Shown: in pieces, positions 1 to 7,805 of the stretch | Numbering within the stretch: the first letter of the stretch is position 1 | Layout: each line of letters begins with the position of its first letter | NCBI GenBank assembly: GCA_964478625.1 | Contig: CAYZJH010000046.1 | Coordinates: forward strand, 1-29,074 | Length of the DNA: 29,074 bases | From: SKZT01 sp964478625 | GTDB taxonomy: Bacteria; Desulfobacterota; Desulfobacteria; Desulfobacterales; SKZT01 | Direction of reading: 5' to 3' | Program-made: the position numbers and the translations under genes | Notes under the pieces: generated by a model | What the model saw: only the letters and a program-made list of their open reading frames with translations | Told to the model about the DNA's origin: nothing | Databases searched by the model: none

Positions 1-101
1 ACTTAGTCAATATGATATCAAAATTAATAGCACCCGATTTTTGTTTTAACAAGATAAAACTTTTGCTGGCAGGCAAATTTGTTATCTGGTAGTTCATGGT
101 A

Positions 102-131
102 TTGACAATGATATTTCTGAGCGTTTATGAG
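102..131 (+). promoter_or_regulatory. Candidate sigma70-type promoter for nnr
   Basis: A perfect TTGACA at 102-107 is followed after 18 nt by TATGAG (126-131), which matches four of six -10 positions. Transcription would start near 139 and leave a leader of about 40 nt before the nnr start. The -35 is strong but the -10 is mediocre, so this is a candidate only. The rest of 1-177 is AT-rich and shows no gene I can support. Confidence 0.35.
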
Positions 132-177
132 GGAGTCATGGTCTGAATGATAACCCTAGACTGAAAAAGGATTCTAT

Positions 178-1746
178 ATGAAAGTCAGCAGTGTAAAAGA
201 GATGAGAGCTTTGGACAAAACGGCTATGGAGATATATGGAATAGCTGATGAGTTGCTTATGGAAAATGCAGGGCTTGCCGTCTTTCAGGTGCTTGCTCAA
301 AATATAGGGATCAAGGAAAAACATTTTCTGATTTTTTCAGGAGCCGGCAATAATGGAGGCGATGGATTTGTCATTGCACGAAAAATACACTCCAACGGAG
401 GAATGGTTAAGGTGTTTTTGCTTGGCAACCCCGACAAATACCGAAATGCAGCAAAATTAAATTATGATATCCTCCGAAAGCTCAAGGTCCCAATGGATGT
501 TGTTGACAAAATGGATTCGGTCCGATCGGATATTTTCCACTGCGATGCAATTGTGGACGCTATTTTCGGAACAGGCTTGACCCGCCATGTGGAAGGAATA
601 TGCGCTGATATTATCGAAGCGATCAATACATGCGGCAAACCTGTCGTCAGCGTGGATATACCGTCGGGAATCAATGGAGACAATGGCAAAATTATGGGTA
701 CATCGATTCGGGCCGATTACACCGTCACTTTTGGACTTCCCAAAATAGGTAACATGCTTTACCCCGGCTATGAAAGGTGCGGCAGGCTCTATGTCACTCA
801 TATTTCATTTCCACCGTCCATGTATGAGCATATCAGGACAGAGGTTAATGAGTCCATAGTGGTGCCTGAAAGAAATATCAGCGGTCATAAGGGTGACTTC
901 GGAGAAGCCCTGTTTATTGCGGGAGCCGCCGGCTATTATGGTGCCCCTTATTTTTCAGCCCTTTCATTTCTAAAGGCAGGAGGCGGATATTCCAGGCTTG
1001 CCGCACCTAAATCCATCACGCCGTTTATCGCCAACAAGGGAAGTGAAATCGTATTTATACCCCAGAAAGAAACTGCTGAGGGAAGCATATCCCTGGAAAA
1101 TATAGAATCTTTATTGGATCTGATTGAAAAAATGGATTTTGTGGTGATCGGACCGGGAATATCACTTTCCGCAGAAACACAGCAACTGACCAGAGAGCTG
1201 GTTCAAAAGATTGATAAACCGCTACTTATTGATGGTGACGGCATTACTGCTGTTGCGAGTGATCCGAAGATCATCAGTCAAAGAAAATCACCAACGATAC
1301 TGACACCTCACCTGGGAGAGATGTCACGCATAACAAAATTGGATAAAGCTCATATTGATGAAAACAAAGTGGAAGTTGTCCGGCTCACGGCTAATCGACT
1401 TAACGCCTATATTGTGCTTAAAGGAGCCCACTCCCTGATTGGTTGTCCGGATGGTACTGTATATATCAATATGAGCGGAAATTCGGGCATGGCAACGGCA
1501 GGATCGGGAGATGTGCTTACCGGAATCATTGCTGCTATGTATGGTTTGGGTTTACCCGTTGAGGATGCTGTCCGTAAGGGTGTTTTTGTGCATGGTTTTG
1601 CGGGCGACCTGGCGGCTGATGAAATCGGTGAGGACGGCATGACCGCCCAGGATATTTTAGACCATCTTCCCATGGCCATGCAACTGGACCGGCAAGGCCT
1701 AACCGATGAGCTTCTATCCATTTATTCAGGAGCTAAAATTATTTGA
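178..1746 (+). CDS. nnr: Bifunctional NAD(P)HX epimerase / ADP-dependent NAD(P)HX dehydratase
   Basis: Cytosolic metabolite-repair enzyme: the N-terminal YjeF_N domain epimerises R- and S-NAD(P)HX, and the C-terminal ribokinase-like domain dehydrates S-NAD(P)HX back to NAD(P)H using ADP. At 522 residues it has the usual fused length. The epimerase half shows GAGNNGGDG at 55-63 and VDIPSGI at 159-165. The dehydratase half shows GPG at 325-327, TPHLGEMSR at 376-384 and the nucleotide-binding GSGDVLTG at 442-449, with D445 the expected catalytic aspartate. The ATG has AAGGA about six bases upstream. The radical SAM gene starts 10 nt after the stop, suggesting cotranscription. No defect seen. Confidence 0.96.
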   Translation: MKVSSVKEMRALDKTAMEIYGIADELLMENAGLAVFQVLAQNIGIKEKHFLIFSGAGNNGGDGFVIARKIHSNGGMVKVFLLGNPDKYRNAAKLNYDILRKLKVPMDVVDKMDSVRSDIFHCDAIVDAIFGTGLTRHVEGICADIIEAINTCGKPVVSVDIPSGINGDNGKIMGTSIRADYTVTFGLPKIGNMLYPGYERCGRLYVTHISFPPSMYEHIRTEVNESIVVPERNISGHKGDFGEALFIAGAAGYYGAPYFSALSFLKAGGGYSRLAAPKSITPFIANKGSEIVFIPQKETAEGSISLENIESLLDLIEKMDFVVIGPGISLSAETQQLTRELVQKIDKPLLIDGDGITAVASDPKIISQRKSPTILTPHLGEMSRITKLDKAHIDENKVEVVRLTANRLNAYIVLKGAHSLIGCPDGTVYINMSGNSGMATAGSGDVLTGIIAAMYGLGLPVEDAVRKGVFVHGFAGDLAADEIGEDGMTAQDILDHLPMAMQLDRQGLTDELLSIYSGAKII

Positions 1747-1756
1747 AACAGAGTTG

Positions 1757-3607
1757 ATGATTAATAAACGAATAGCCCTTATTTCAGCACCCTGGCCCTT
1801 GTTCAACCGGCCGTCGATTCAACTGGGAACTTTGAAAGCGTATTTGAAAAAACAAATTCCCGACCTGGAAATTGTTGCCCGTCATTTTTATCTGCAATTG
1901 GCTGAATCCATCGGGTATGATGTATATAAGGCCATAAGTGATCGGACCTGGATTGCTGAAAGCATCTATGCAGGGTTGCTTTATCCGGAAAATTTTTCAA
2001 GGACGGAAAAATTTTTTCAAAAACAAACCAGGGAAAAACCGGAACTCCGACAATTAAAATTTGACCGGCTGGTTCAACAGGTAGAGGATGTTTCAAAGAA
2101 GTTCATTTTGGAAAAATTTTGGAATGGCTGCGGGCTTGTGGGGTTTTCGGTATGTCTCTGCCAGTTGACGTCATCGTTATATTTCATCAAAGAATTCAAA
2201 ACCAGGTATCCTCATATGGTTTTAGTGGCAGGTGGCTCGCTGATCGCCGCCTCATCGGCGAAGGCAATGCTGGAGAAATTTCCGCAGATGGATGCCGTAA
2301 TCGTTGGGGAAGGGGAAAAACCCCTGGTTGCTCTGGTGGAACATCTCAGGAGTGCCAAATCCCTGACAAATCTGCCTGCTATCGATGGAGTTGTAACCCG
2401 CGAATCTGATCAACGCTCAATATGCTTTAACCAAACACTATCGATTGCCGAAAACCCTTGTCCGGATTATCAAGAATATTTTGAGACGTTGAATACCTTT
2501 ATGCCTGAAAAGAGATTTTTTCCGATACTTCCTGCGGAAATGTCCAGAGGATGCTGGTGGAGGGGCAGCAAAGGCTCGGGAGAGGAAACCGGATGCGCAT
2601 TTTGCAATTTGAATCTCCAATGGAGAGGATATCGGACCAAAAATACAGAGCAGGTGGTGGCTGAAATTGACGCCTTGACCTCCCATTACGGAATTTTGTC
2701 CGTATCTTTTACGGATAATGTGATTCCGCCAAAACAGATCATTCCCCTGTTTAATGGGTTGTCGGCTTTAAAAAAGGATTTTCACATGTTTTGTGAATTG
2801 AGGGCTTCTGTCAATGAACCTCAATTAAAGATTCTTCGAAAAGCGGGTATGGATGAAGTCCAGGTAGGAATCGAAGCCTTGAGTACCGGTTTGTTAAAAA
2901 AGATGAACAAAGGGGTCACGGCGATTCAAAATATTGAAATCATGAAACATTGCGAAGCATTATCCATTAAAAACCAGTCTAATATTATTATTGGGTTTCC
3001 CGGAAGCGAAAAAAAAGATGTGGTTGCAACCCTGGAGGCCATAGATTTTTTGCAACCCTTTCGCCCACTTAAAATTGTTCCATTCTGGCTCGGCCTGGCA
3101 AGTCCGGTTTATCAAAATTACAAAGCTTTCGGCTTGAAAGCCGTTTTTAATCACCCGAATTACCTGATTCTGTTCCCGTCACCACTATCTGAAAGTATTC
3201 CATTTTTAATACAGGATTACCGGGGTGATAAACTCAGGCAGCGAAAACTCTGGAAACCTGTCAAGGATGCTGTGTCAGCATGGAAAAAAAACTATGAAAA
3301 GTTACATGCGAAATCCGGATCAGGTCCTATACTCAGCTACAGTGACGGTCGCGATTTTATGATCATCAGGGAACGCCGAATAAATGGGGATCCTCAAAAT
3401 CATCGGTTGATCGGTTCATCCCGAGCCATATATCTGTTTTGTAATCACGCACGCTCCTTTGGGGAAATCGTTCAAAAATTTCCTTCACTGAATAAAGATG
3501 ATCTTCTTAAATTTTTAATCATGATGACTCGTAAGAAGCTGATGTTTAAGGAAAATGATCAGTTCCTGAGCCTGGCAGTGCCGGAGAGGATAGTCAGGGA
3601 TTTTTAA
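1757..3607 (+). CDS. RiPP-maturation-type radical SAM protein with N-terminal B12-binding-like domain
   Basis: A 616-residue protein resembling the 'RiPP maturation radical SAM protein 1' group (TIGR03975-like), which modifies ribosomally made peptides. A Rossmann/B12-like region runs from about 122 to 205 (GLVGFSV, LVAGGSL, VIVGEGEKPL). The radical SAM core follows at about 258-460: SRGCWW, then CAFCNLN, with cluster cysteines C266, C280 and C283, plus GIEALS, MNKGVTAIQNI and IIGFPGSE. The C-terminal 80 residues (RAIYLF to LSLAVP) look like the winged-helix, peptide-recognition-like tail common in such enzymes. The cysteine spacing is Cx13CxxC, longer than the Cx7CxxC I remember for the family. 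I chose the ATG at 1757, 10 nt after nnr; a longer reading from 1706 would overlap nnr by 41 nt. No precursor peptide is visible. Substrate unknown. Confidence 0.8.
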   Translation: MINKRIALISAPWPLFNRPSIQLGTLKAYLKKQIPDLEIVARHFYLQLAESIGYDVYKAISDRTWIAESIYAGLLYPENFSRTEKFFQKQTREKPELRQLKFDRLVQQVEDVSKKFILEKFWNGCGLVGFSVCLCQLTSSLYFIKEFKTRYPHMVLVAGGSLIAASSAKAMLEKFPQMDAVIVGEGEKPLVALVEHLRSAKSLTNLPAIDGVVTRESDQRSICFNQTLSIAENPCPDYQEYFETLNTFMPEKRFFPILPAEMSRGCWWRGSKGSGEETGCAFCNLNLQWRGYRTKNTEQVVAEIDALTSHYGILSVSFTDNVIPPKQIIPLFNGLSALKKDFHMFCELRASVNEPQLKILRKAGMDEVQVGIEALSTGLLKKMNKGVTAIQNIEIMKHCEALSIKNQSNIIIGFPGSEKKDVVATLEAIDFLQPFRPLKIVPFWLGLASPVYQNYKAFGLKAVFNHPNYLILFPSPLSESIPFLIQDYRGDKLRQRKLWKPVKDAVSAWKKNYEKLHAKSGSGPILSYSDGRDFMIIRERRINGDPQNHRLIGSSRAIYLFCNHARSFGEIVQKFPSLNKDDLLKFLIMMTRKKLMFKENDQFLSLAVPERIVRDF

Positions 3608-4070
3608 ACAAGAGCTTTTCGAGATCTTGTGCCGTATCTGCATAAACAATTCCCTGTTCTTTACAAATAATATCCGTGTTGGGGTACTTTCCACTTCCTT
3701 TAAATCCGATCACAAAGACATTCGAACCTTTTGCCACAGGAATGAAGTTTTCGGGCTTATCATCGATAAATGCGATTTGGGCCAGGTCGTCAATTGAAAG
3801 GTTTTTTGCAAAATCTTTGATGCAATCCAATTTTGCCTTTCCGCCTCCACTGTAAAGATGTTCACCAAAATATTCTTTTAAAACGCCGAGCCGTTTGGAT
3901 AATTCAGTTACCGGAAAACGGCTGACAAGGGCCATGGGAACGGAGTGCTCCTTTAATTTGATCAGTAAGGTCTCCATATCCTGGACAAGGTCGTGGTCGC
4001 TGTGATGATCCAGAAGTGTGCCTCTGTAATCAAAACATACTGCCCTAAACTTTGTTTTGTGGTTCAGCAT
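3594..4070 (-). CDS. HAD-superfamily hydrolase-like protein, atypical motif I
   Basis: A 158-residue HAD-fold protein without an obvious large cap. Motif I is FDYRGTLLD with nucleophile D14; motif II is MALVSR (S50); the motif III lysine is K78 or K80 (GGKAK); motif IV is FIDDKPEN (D103, D104). HAD phosphatases normally have DxDGT, and the second aspartate usually acts as general acid/base; here that position is Arg16. The fold and metal ligands are kept, but the reaction is uncertain. The ATG at 4070 lies inside the 3' end of ftsH (26-nt overlap), implying translational coupling; a TTG at 4100 would add ten residues. The 3' end overlaps the convergent radical SAM gene by 14 nt. Confidence 0.8.
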   Translation of the reverse strand: MLNHKTKFRAVCFDYRGTLLDHHSDHDLVQDMETLLIKLKEHSVPMALVSRFPVTELSKRLGVLKEYFGEHLYSGGGKAKLDCIKDFAKNLSIDDLAQIAFIDDKPENFIPVAKGSNVFVIGFKGSGKYPNTDIICKEQGIVYADTAQDLEKLLFKNP

Positions 4071-5895
4071 CCTTTTGTTCCATTTCGGTATATTTATCAA
4101 ATAATTCTTTCAATTCTTCCCCATCGATTTTTTCTTTATCCAGCAATAATTCAACTGCTTCTTCCAGGATTTCTTTTTTTTGAACGATAATTTCCCTGGC
4201 TTTGTGGTATTGGTGCGTCAGTATTTCCCGGACTTCATTATCAATCATCTCGGCAGTGGTTTCGCTGTACTCGTTGGAACCTGTCAACCCCATGGAGGTA
4301 TTTAAAAAGCGGTTTCTGGGTTCCCCGGCAAAGTGAACCTGGCCCACTTTTTCGCTCATACCGTATTCTTTGACCATACTGCGGGCTATATCAGTGGCTT
4401 TTAGTAAATCATTGTGTGCCCCGGTGGAAATGTCTTGAAAAACAATTTCCTCGGCAGCTCTTCCTCCTAAAAGTGTGGCGATTTTGTTCAAAAGTTCTGA
4501 TTTTCTCATTAAGAAACGGTCTTCGGTCGGCACTTGCATGGTGTAACCCAGCGCTGCAATTCCCCTGGGGATGATGGATATCTTTTGAACCGGGTCTGTG
4601 CCGGGAAGCGACAAGGCCACAATTGCATGCCCCAGTTCATGATAGGCTACAATTTTGCGTTCAGAAGGGTTGATGAGGCGATTTTTCTTTTCGAGGCCTG
4701 CAACAATTCGCTCAACAGCTTCTTCAAATTCGGCCATTCCAACTTCTTTCTTGTCTCGACGAACCGCCAACAAAGCCGCCTCGTTGATAAGGTTGGCCAA
4801 ATCGGCACCTACCATGCCGGGAGTCATGTTGGCCAATCGTTCAACATCCACATCATTTCCTGCCTTGATGTTTTTTAAATGGACCTTGAGAATTTCTTCC
4901 CGGCCTTTTTTATCCGGTCGGTCGACCAGAATATGACGGTCAAATCGTCCGGGTCTTAAAAGGGCTGGATCCAGTATTTCAGGTCGATTGGTGGCAGCCA
5001 TCAAAATGACACCTACTTTTGGATCAAATCCGTCCATTTCAACCAGCAGTTGATTCAGAGTCTGCTCTCGTTCATCATGGCCTCCGATTCCCCCAACGCC
5101 CCTTGCTTTTCCTAAAGCATCCAATTCGTCGATAAATATAATACAGGGTGCTTTTTGTTTGGCCTGGACGAATAAATCCCTGACCCTTGCAGCACCCAGA
5201 CCGACGAACATTTCAACGAATTCAGAACCGCTCAGGCTGAAAAACGGCACCCCGCTTTCCCCGGCTACGGCTTTAGCCAGAAGGGTTTTTCCTGTACCGG
5301 GAGGACCTACCAGAAGAACACCTTTGGGGATTTGGCCTCCGAGTTCCGTAAATTTTTGAGGAGCTTTCAAAAAATCAACAACCTCGACCAGTTCCTGTTT
5401 GGCCTCATCAACACCGGCTGCATCCTCGAACCTGATTCCCAGTTCATCTTCCATATAAATCTTGGCTTTATTCTTTCCCAAAGTCATAAAACCTTGCTGC
5501 TGCCCGGTCAGGCGTTTCATCATATAAAACCAGATACCGATAAAGATAAAAATGGGAATCAGCCATGACAGAAGGTCTCTGAAAAATGTGGATTCAACTT
5601 CTCCTTTGAATTTGACATTGTATTGTTCCAAAAGGTCGGATGTTTCCTGGTCCACTCGAATGGTCCGAAACATTTCTACCCTGTCCGGATTCATATCATC
5701 AACCCGCATTTTGCCCTGGATCTGATTGGAAGAAATAGCCACTTCGGTGATTCTGTTTTCTTTAAGTAGTTTGAGAAACTGGCTGTAAGGTATGACACGG
5801 ATCGCAAAAACGCTTACCAGATATTGCTGAAAAAGCAATACAAGCCATATACCTAAGATAACGTACCAGATGGAAAATTTTTGGTGCTTTTCCAT
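4045..5895 (-). CDS. ftsH: ATP-dependent zinc metalloprotease FtsH
   Basis: Membrane-anchored AAA+ protease that degrades membrane and regulatory proteins. The 616-residue length is typical. A first membrane segment lies at about 10-30, a periplasmic domain follows, and a second segment at about 108-126. The AAA module has Walker A GPPGTGKT at 197-204, Walker B IIFIDELDAL at 252-261 and the second region of homology near 299-320. The protease has HELGH (H419, E420, H423), with D496 in TGAHNDLLKATD the expected third zinc ligand. The ATG is preceded by AAGGAA at good spacing. It lies 93 nt downstream of the small zinc-ribbon gene and overlaps the start of the HAD gene. Confidence 0.98.
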   Translation of the reverse strand: MEKHQKFSIWYVILGIWLVLLFQQYLVSVFAIRVIPYSQFLKLLKENRITEVAISSNQIQGKMRVDDMNPDRVEMFRTIRVDQETSDLLEQYNVKFKGEVESTFFRDLLSWLIPIFIFIGIWFYMMKRLTGQQQGFMTLGKNKAKIYMEDELGIRFEDAAGVDEAKQELVEVVDFLKAPQKFTELGGQIPKGVLLVGPPGTGKTLLAKAVAGESGVPFFSLSGSEFVEMFVGLGAARVRDLFVQAKQKAPCIIFIDELDALGKARGVGGIGGHDEREQTLNQLLVEMDGFDPKVGVILMAATNRPEILDPALLRPGRFDRHILVDRPDKKGREEILKVHLKNIKAGNDVDVERLANMTPGMVGADLANLINEAALLAVRRDKKEVGMAEFEEAVERIVAGLEKKNRLINPSERKIVAYHELGHAIVALSLPGTDPVQKISIIPRGIAALGYTMQVPTEDRFLMRKSELLNKIATLLGGRAAEEIVFQDISTGAHNDLLKATDIARSMVKEYGMSEKVGQVHFAGEPRNRFLNTSMGLTGSNEYSETTAEMIDNEVREILTHQYHKAREIIVQKKEILEEAVELLLDKEKIDGEELKELFDKYTEMEQKDAEPQNKV

Positions 5896-5988
5896 TTTTT
5901 AATTCCTTGTTTTAAAAATGTATCATTTAAGCGGTTTTTCAGCAGGTATGAATGATAACTTAAAGATAAGGTAAAAAATGATCAAAAA

Positions 5989-6156
5989 CTATTTCTCAAT
6001 TTTACAGTCGCCGCAACCGCAAACAGGACAATCCATTGATTTCACAGCCGATTTGTCATCATCAACATCCCGGACAAGCCGATCCACAAACACCTTGAAT
6101 GCGTGACCGCACTCAGGGCATAATGCATCCACTTTACCACTATTTTCATGTTCCAT
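5989..6156 (-). CDS. Small zinc-ribbon-like protein (55 residues)
   Basis: A 55-residue ORF with AAAGGA about seven bases before the chosen ATG at 6156. An in-frame ATG at 6162 sits directly on that site, so it is less likely. The protein has a CPEC pair at residues 13-16, a central acidic stretch (VRDVDDDKS) and a C-terminal CPVCGCGDCK. The two CxxC knuckles about 27 residues apart suggest one zinc ribbon; the extra cysteines at 48 and 51 could bind a second metal or be redox-active. I recognise no named family. It is co-directional with ftsH and 93 nt upstream of it, so the two may share a transcript. Real gene likely; function unknown. Confidence 0.72.
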   Translation of the reverse strand: MEHENSGKVDALCPECGHAFKVFVDRLVRDVDDDKSAVKSMDCPVCGCGDCKIEK

Positions 6157-6174
6157 AATCATTTCCTTTCATCG

Positions 6175-6201
6175 GGTTGATGACTCAACCGGTGTTTTTT
6201 T
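6175..6201 (+). terminator. Terminator-like hairpin with T-tract, no + strand gene upstream
   Basis: GGTTGA (6175-6180), a TGAC loop and TCAACC (6185-6190) form a six-pair stem, followed four bases later by seven T (6195-6201). On the plus strand this has the shape of an intrinsic terminator, but the only gene immediately upstream in that direction is on the minus strand. On the minus strand the same hairpin sits in the leader of the zinc-ribbon gene, just before its ribosome binding site. Role undecided. Confidence 0.35.
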
Positions 6202-6361
6202 CATAGGTAACCTTTTAAAATAATAGACCTTGCTCATTTTTAAATCAAATGATACTTTATATTTCGTTTAGATGGAAGAATAAAGTAATTCAAAAATATC
6301 ATTTACATTATGCATATATTTTTTGAGCGAACCATACCAATAGGTTCAACGGGGTGTTTTG

Positions 6362-7156
6362 ATGAAACCGCAAAATGATCTAAGCGATATGCTCGTCGAA
6401 GAAGTGCTCTGTGACATGGCGGAGAATTTTTTTGGTTCCAGAGTTGAAATTGATGACATGCTGGAACTCTTTGAGGAATACGCAATAGAATTAAAGAAAA
6501 AGGGTGAGGGAGTGTCTCTAAGAGCCGGTTTGTTAAACACCTTGTTGATTGATTCAAAAACAATTACTGAATTTTATTCTCACCTGAGAGTCGAGCCTCA
6601 AGTTTTTCTGGATAAAAAAAAATATTCAGACGCTGTTCTGCCTGAAAAAATGCCGATCAGTATTACAGAAAAAGGTGAATTCACCAAACTGTTTCTATTT
6701 GCATACGAGTCGTTACAAAAAGCTTGTCGCGAATATGCCCGTGGAAATAATGTTATGGCCTATGATGAAGAGGATGAGGAAAAAAAAATAGTAAATTATT
6801 CATTCCTCCAGAATATGTGCCGGATTATCAATGAAAAGATTAAGAAGGTCAATGAGAGATCTACTATCTGTACCCTTCAATATACACGCCAGTTTAAACC
6901 AGATACGATCGAAAAAGAGAATATCACGGGCACGGGATTTTCGGATATGGGATGTGACAATCTTGAACGGAACATGAGATTTGAGCCGGTTCAATTTGAG
7001 TCCTACAAGATTGATCAGTTTCCTGAACTTCCCAAAATGGACAGGGTAAAATCCGAACTAACCGCTTTTGCTAAAAAAGTATTTTCCACAAAAACCACTG
7101 CTGCCAAAAAAGTGCTTTCAGAAATCAGGGATAAAATCAGGGTCCGGAAAAAATAA
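6362..7156 (+). CDS. Hypothetical protein, 264 residues, family not recognised
   Basis: I do not recognise this protein. It begins with an acidic, probably helical region (LSDMLVEEVLCDMAENFF, then EIDDMLELFEEYAIELKKK), has a central YESLQKACREYARG segment with a strongly acidic DEEDEEKK patch near residues 137-144, and ends in a lysine/arginine-rich tail (KKVLSEIRDKIRVRKK). There is no signal peptide, membrane span or cysteine motif, so it is probably cytosolic. Codon use and composition match the neighbours, and a GGGGTG sequence lies about six bases before the ATG. A TTG directly before the ATG could add one residue. It is a single-gene plus-strand unit between two minus-strand operons and ends 25 nt from the convergent phosphoesterase gene. 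Confidence 0.75.
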   Translation: MKPQNDLSDMLVEEVLCDMAENFFGSRVEIDDMLELFEEYAIELKKKGEGVSLRAGLLNTLLIDSKTITEFYSHLRVEPQVFLDKKKYSDAVLPEKMPISITEKGEFTKLFLFAYESLQKACREYARGNNVMAYDEEDEEKKIVNYSFLQNMCRIINEKIKKVNERSTICTLQYTRQFKPDTIEKENITGTGFSDMGCDNLERNMRFEPVQFESYKIDQFPELPKMDRVKSELTAFAKKVFSTKTTAAKKVLSEIRDKIRVRKK

Positions 7157-7188
7157 TCTGATACCTTTGAGGATGCCGGGATCAGATT
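7155..7188. terminator. Inverted repeat between convergent genes, possible bidirectional terminator
   Basis: AATCTGAT (7155-7162) and ATCAGATT (7181-7188) are perfect 8-bp inverted copies with an 18-nt loop. They span the stop codons of the two convergent genes. No T-tract follows on either strand, so termination would be weak or Rho-assisted. Confidence 0.3.
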
Positions 7189-7805
7189 GGATCCCATTCA
7201 ATGAGTGTGCCGGCACAAGACTTGTTGAAACTGCAGTTAATGACTTTGGAATGACCGGATGTCGATTGACCTGCTCTCTCATGAATATGACCGCACAGAA
7301 CCATCTCCGGTTCTTTTCGATCCATAATTTTTTTAATTAACCGGCTTCCCGCATGCATTCTACCTGATACCTCGTCTCTTATACCATAAGGAGGAGGATG
7401 AGCCACCAGAATGGTCCTATTATTCACCAACTTCATCAGTTTTTTTTCCAGAGCTTGTTCCATCAGACCAATACGGGTGTGAAAGGGTAAGGGAAAGGCA
7501 CCGCTGACTCCGATTATGTTTCCGCCTTTTATTTGGATTCGGGCAAGATGCAAAGGTACAATCCCAAAAGAGGAAAAACGCTGATCCGACATCCATATCT
7601 CCGAATTGCCCCTCACAGCCATTGTCTGGACATTGAGGCTTCCCAACCTTTTCAAGGTCTGGTGCCTGGAAAAAAAGCCGGTAATATCTCCCGGAAGAAT
7701 CAGCAGGTCGGGTTTTAATTGTGCCACCTTTTTTTCCACAACTTCCAGGCGGTCTTTTTTGCCGTGGAGGTCGGCGACAGCATAAATTCGAATCGGATGA
7801 TTCAT
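7182..7805 (-). CDS. Calcineurin-like metallophosphoesterase
   Basis: A 207-residue cytosolic phosphoesterase of the Metallophos fold. All five metal-binding blocks are present: DLHG (D12, H14), LPGDI (D40), VRGNSE (N67), VAHPPP (H136) and CGHIHE (H173, H175). This is a complete two-metal centre, so an active phosphodiesterase or phosphatase is expected, but the substrate cannot be read from the sequence. I chose the ATG at 7805 because it overlaps the stop of the 49-residue ORF as ATGA, the usual sign of translational coupling; a longer start at 7835 has no ribosome binding site. It is the last gene of a three-gene unit with the Nudix hydrolase. Confidence 0.9.
   Translation of the reverse strand: MNHPIRIYAVADLHGKKDRLEVVEKKVAQLKPDLLILPGDITGFFSRHQTLKRLGSLNVQTMAVRGNSEIWMSDQRFSSFGIVPLHLARIQIKGGNIIGVSGAFPLPFHTRIGLMEQALEKKLMKLVNNRTILVAHPPPYGIRDEVSGRMHAGSRLIKKIMDRKEPEMVLCGHIHERAGQSTSGHSKVINCSFNKSCAGTLIEWDPI

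Noticed and set aside
2119..2409. A 96-codon frame inside the radical SAM gene
   Set aside because: Off-frame shadow; the B12-like region of the radical SAM protein explains this sequence.
1757..3607. Reading the radical SAM protein as MiaB/RimO or as an anaerobic Mg-protoporphyrin cyclase (BchE-type)
   Set aside because: It lacks the MiaB N-terminal cluster cysteines and TRAM domain, and its CWW...CAFC and KGVTAIQNI motifs fit the RiPP-type group better; BchE-like members share the B12 domain, so they remain the nearest alternative.
4071..4100. Longer HAD protein starting at TTG 4100
   Set aside because: It adds ten residues not needed for the fold and deepens the overlap with ftsH; GAAAG lies about seven bases upstream, so it cannot be fully excluded.
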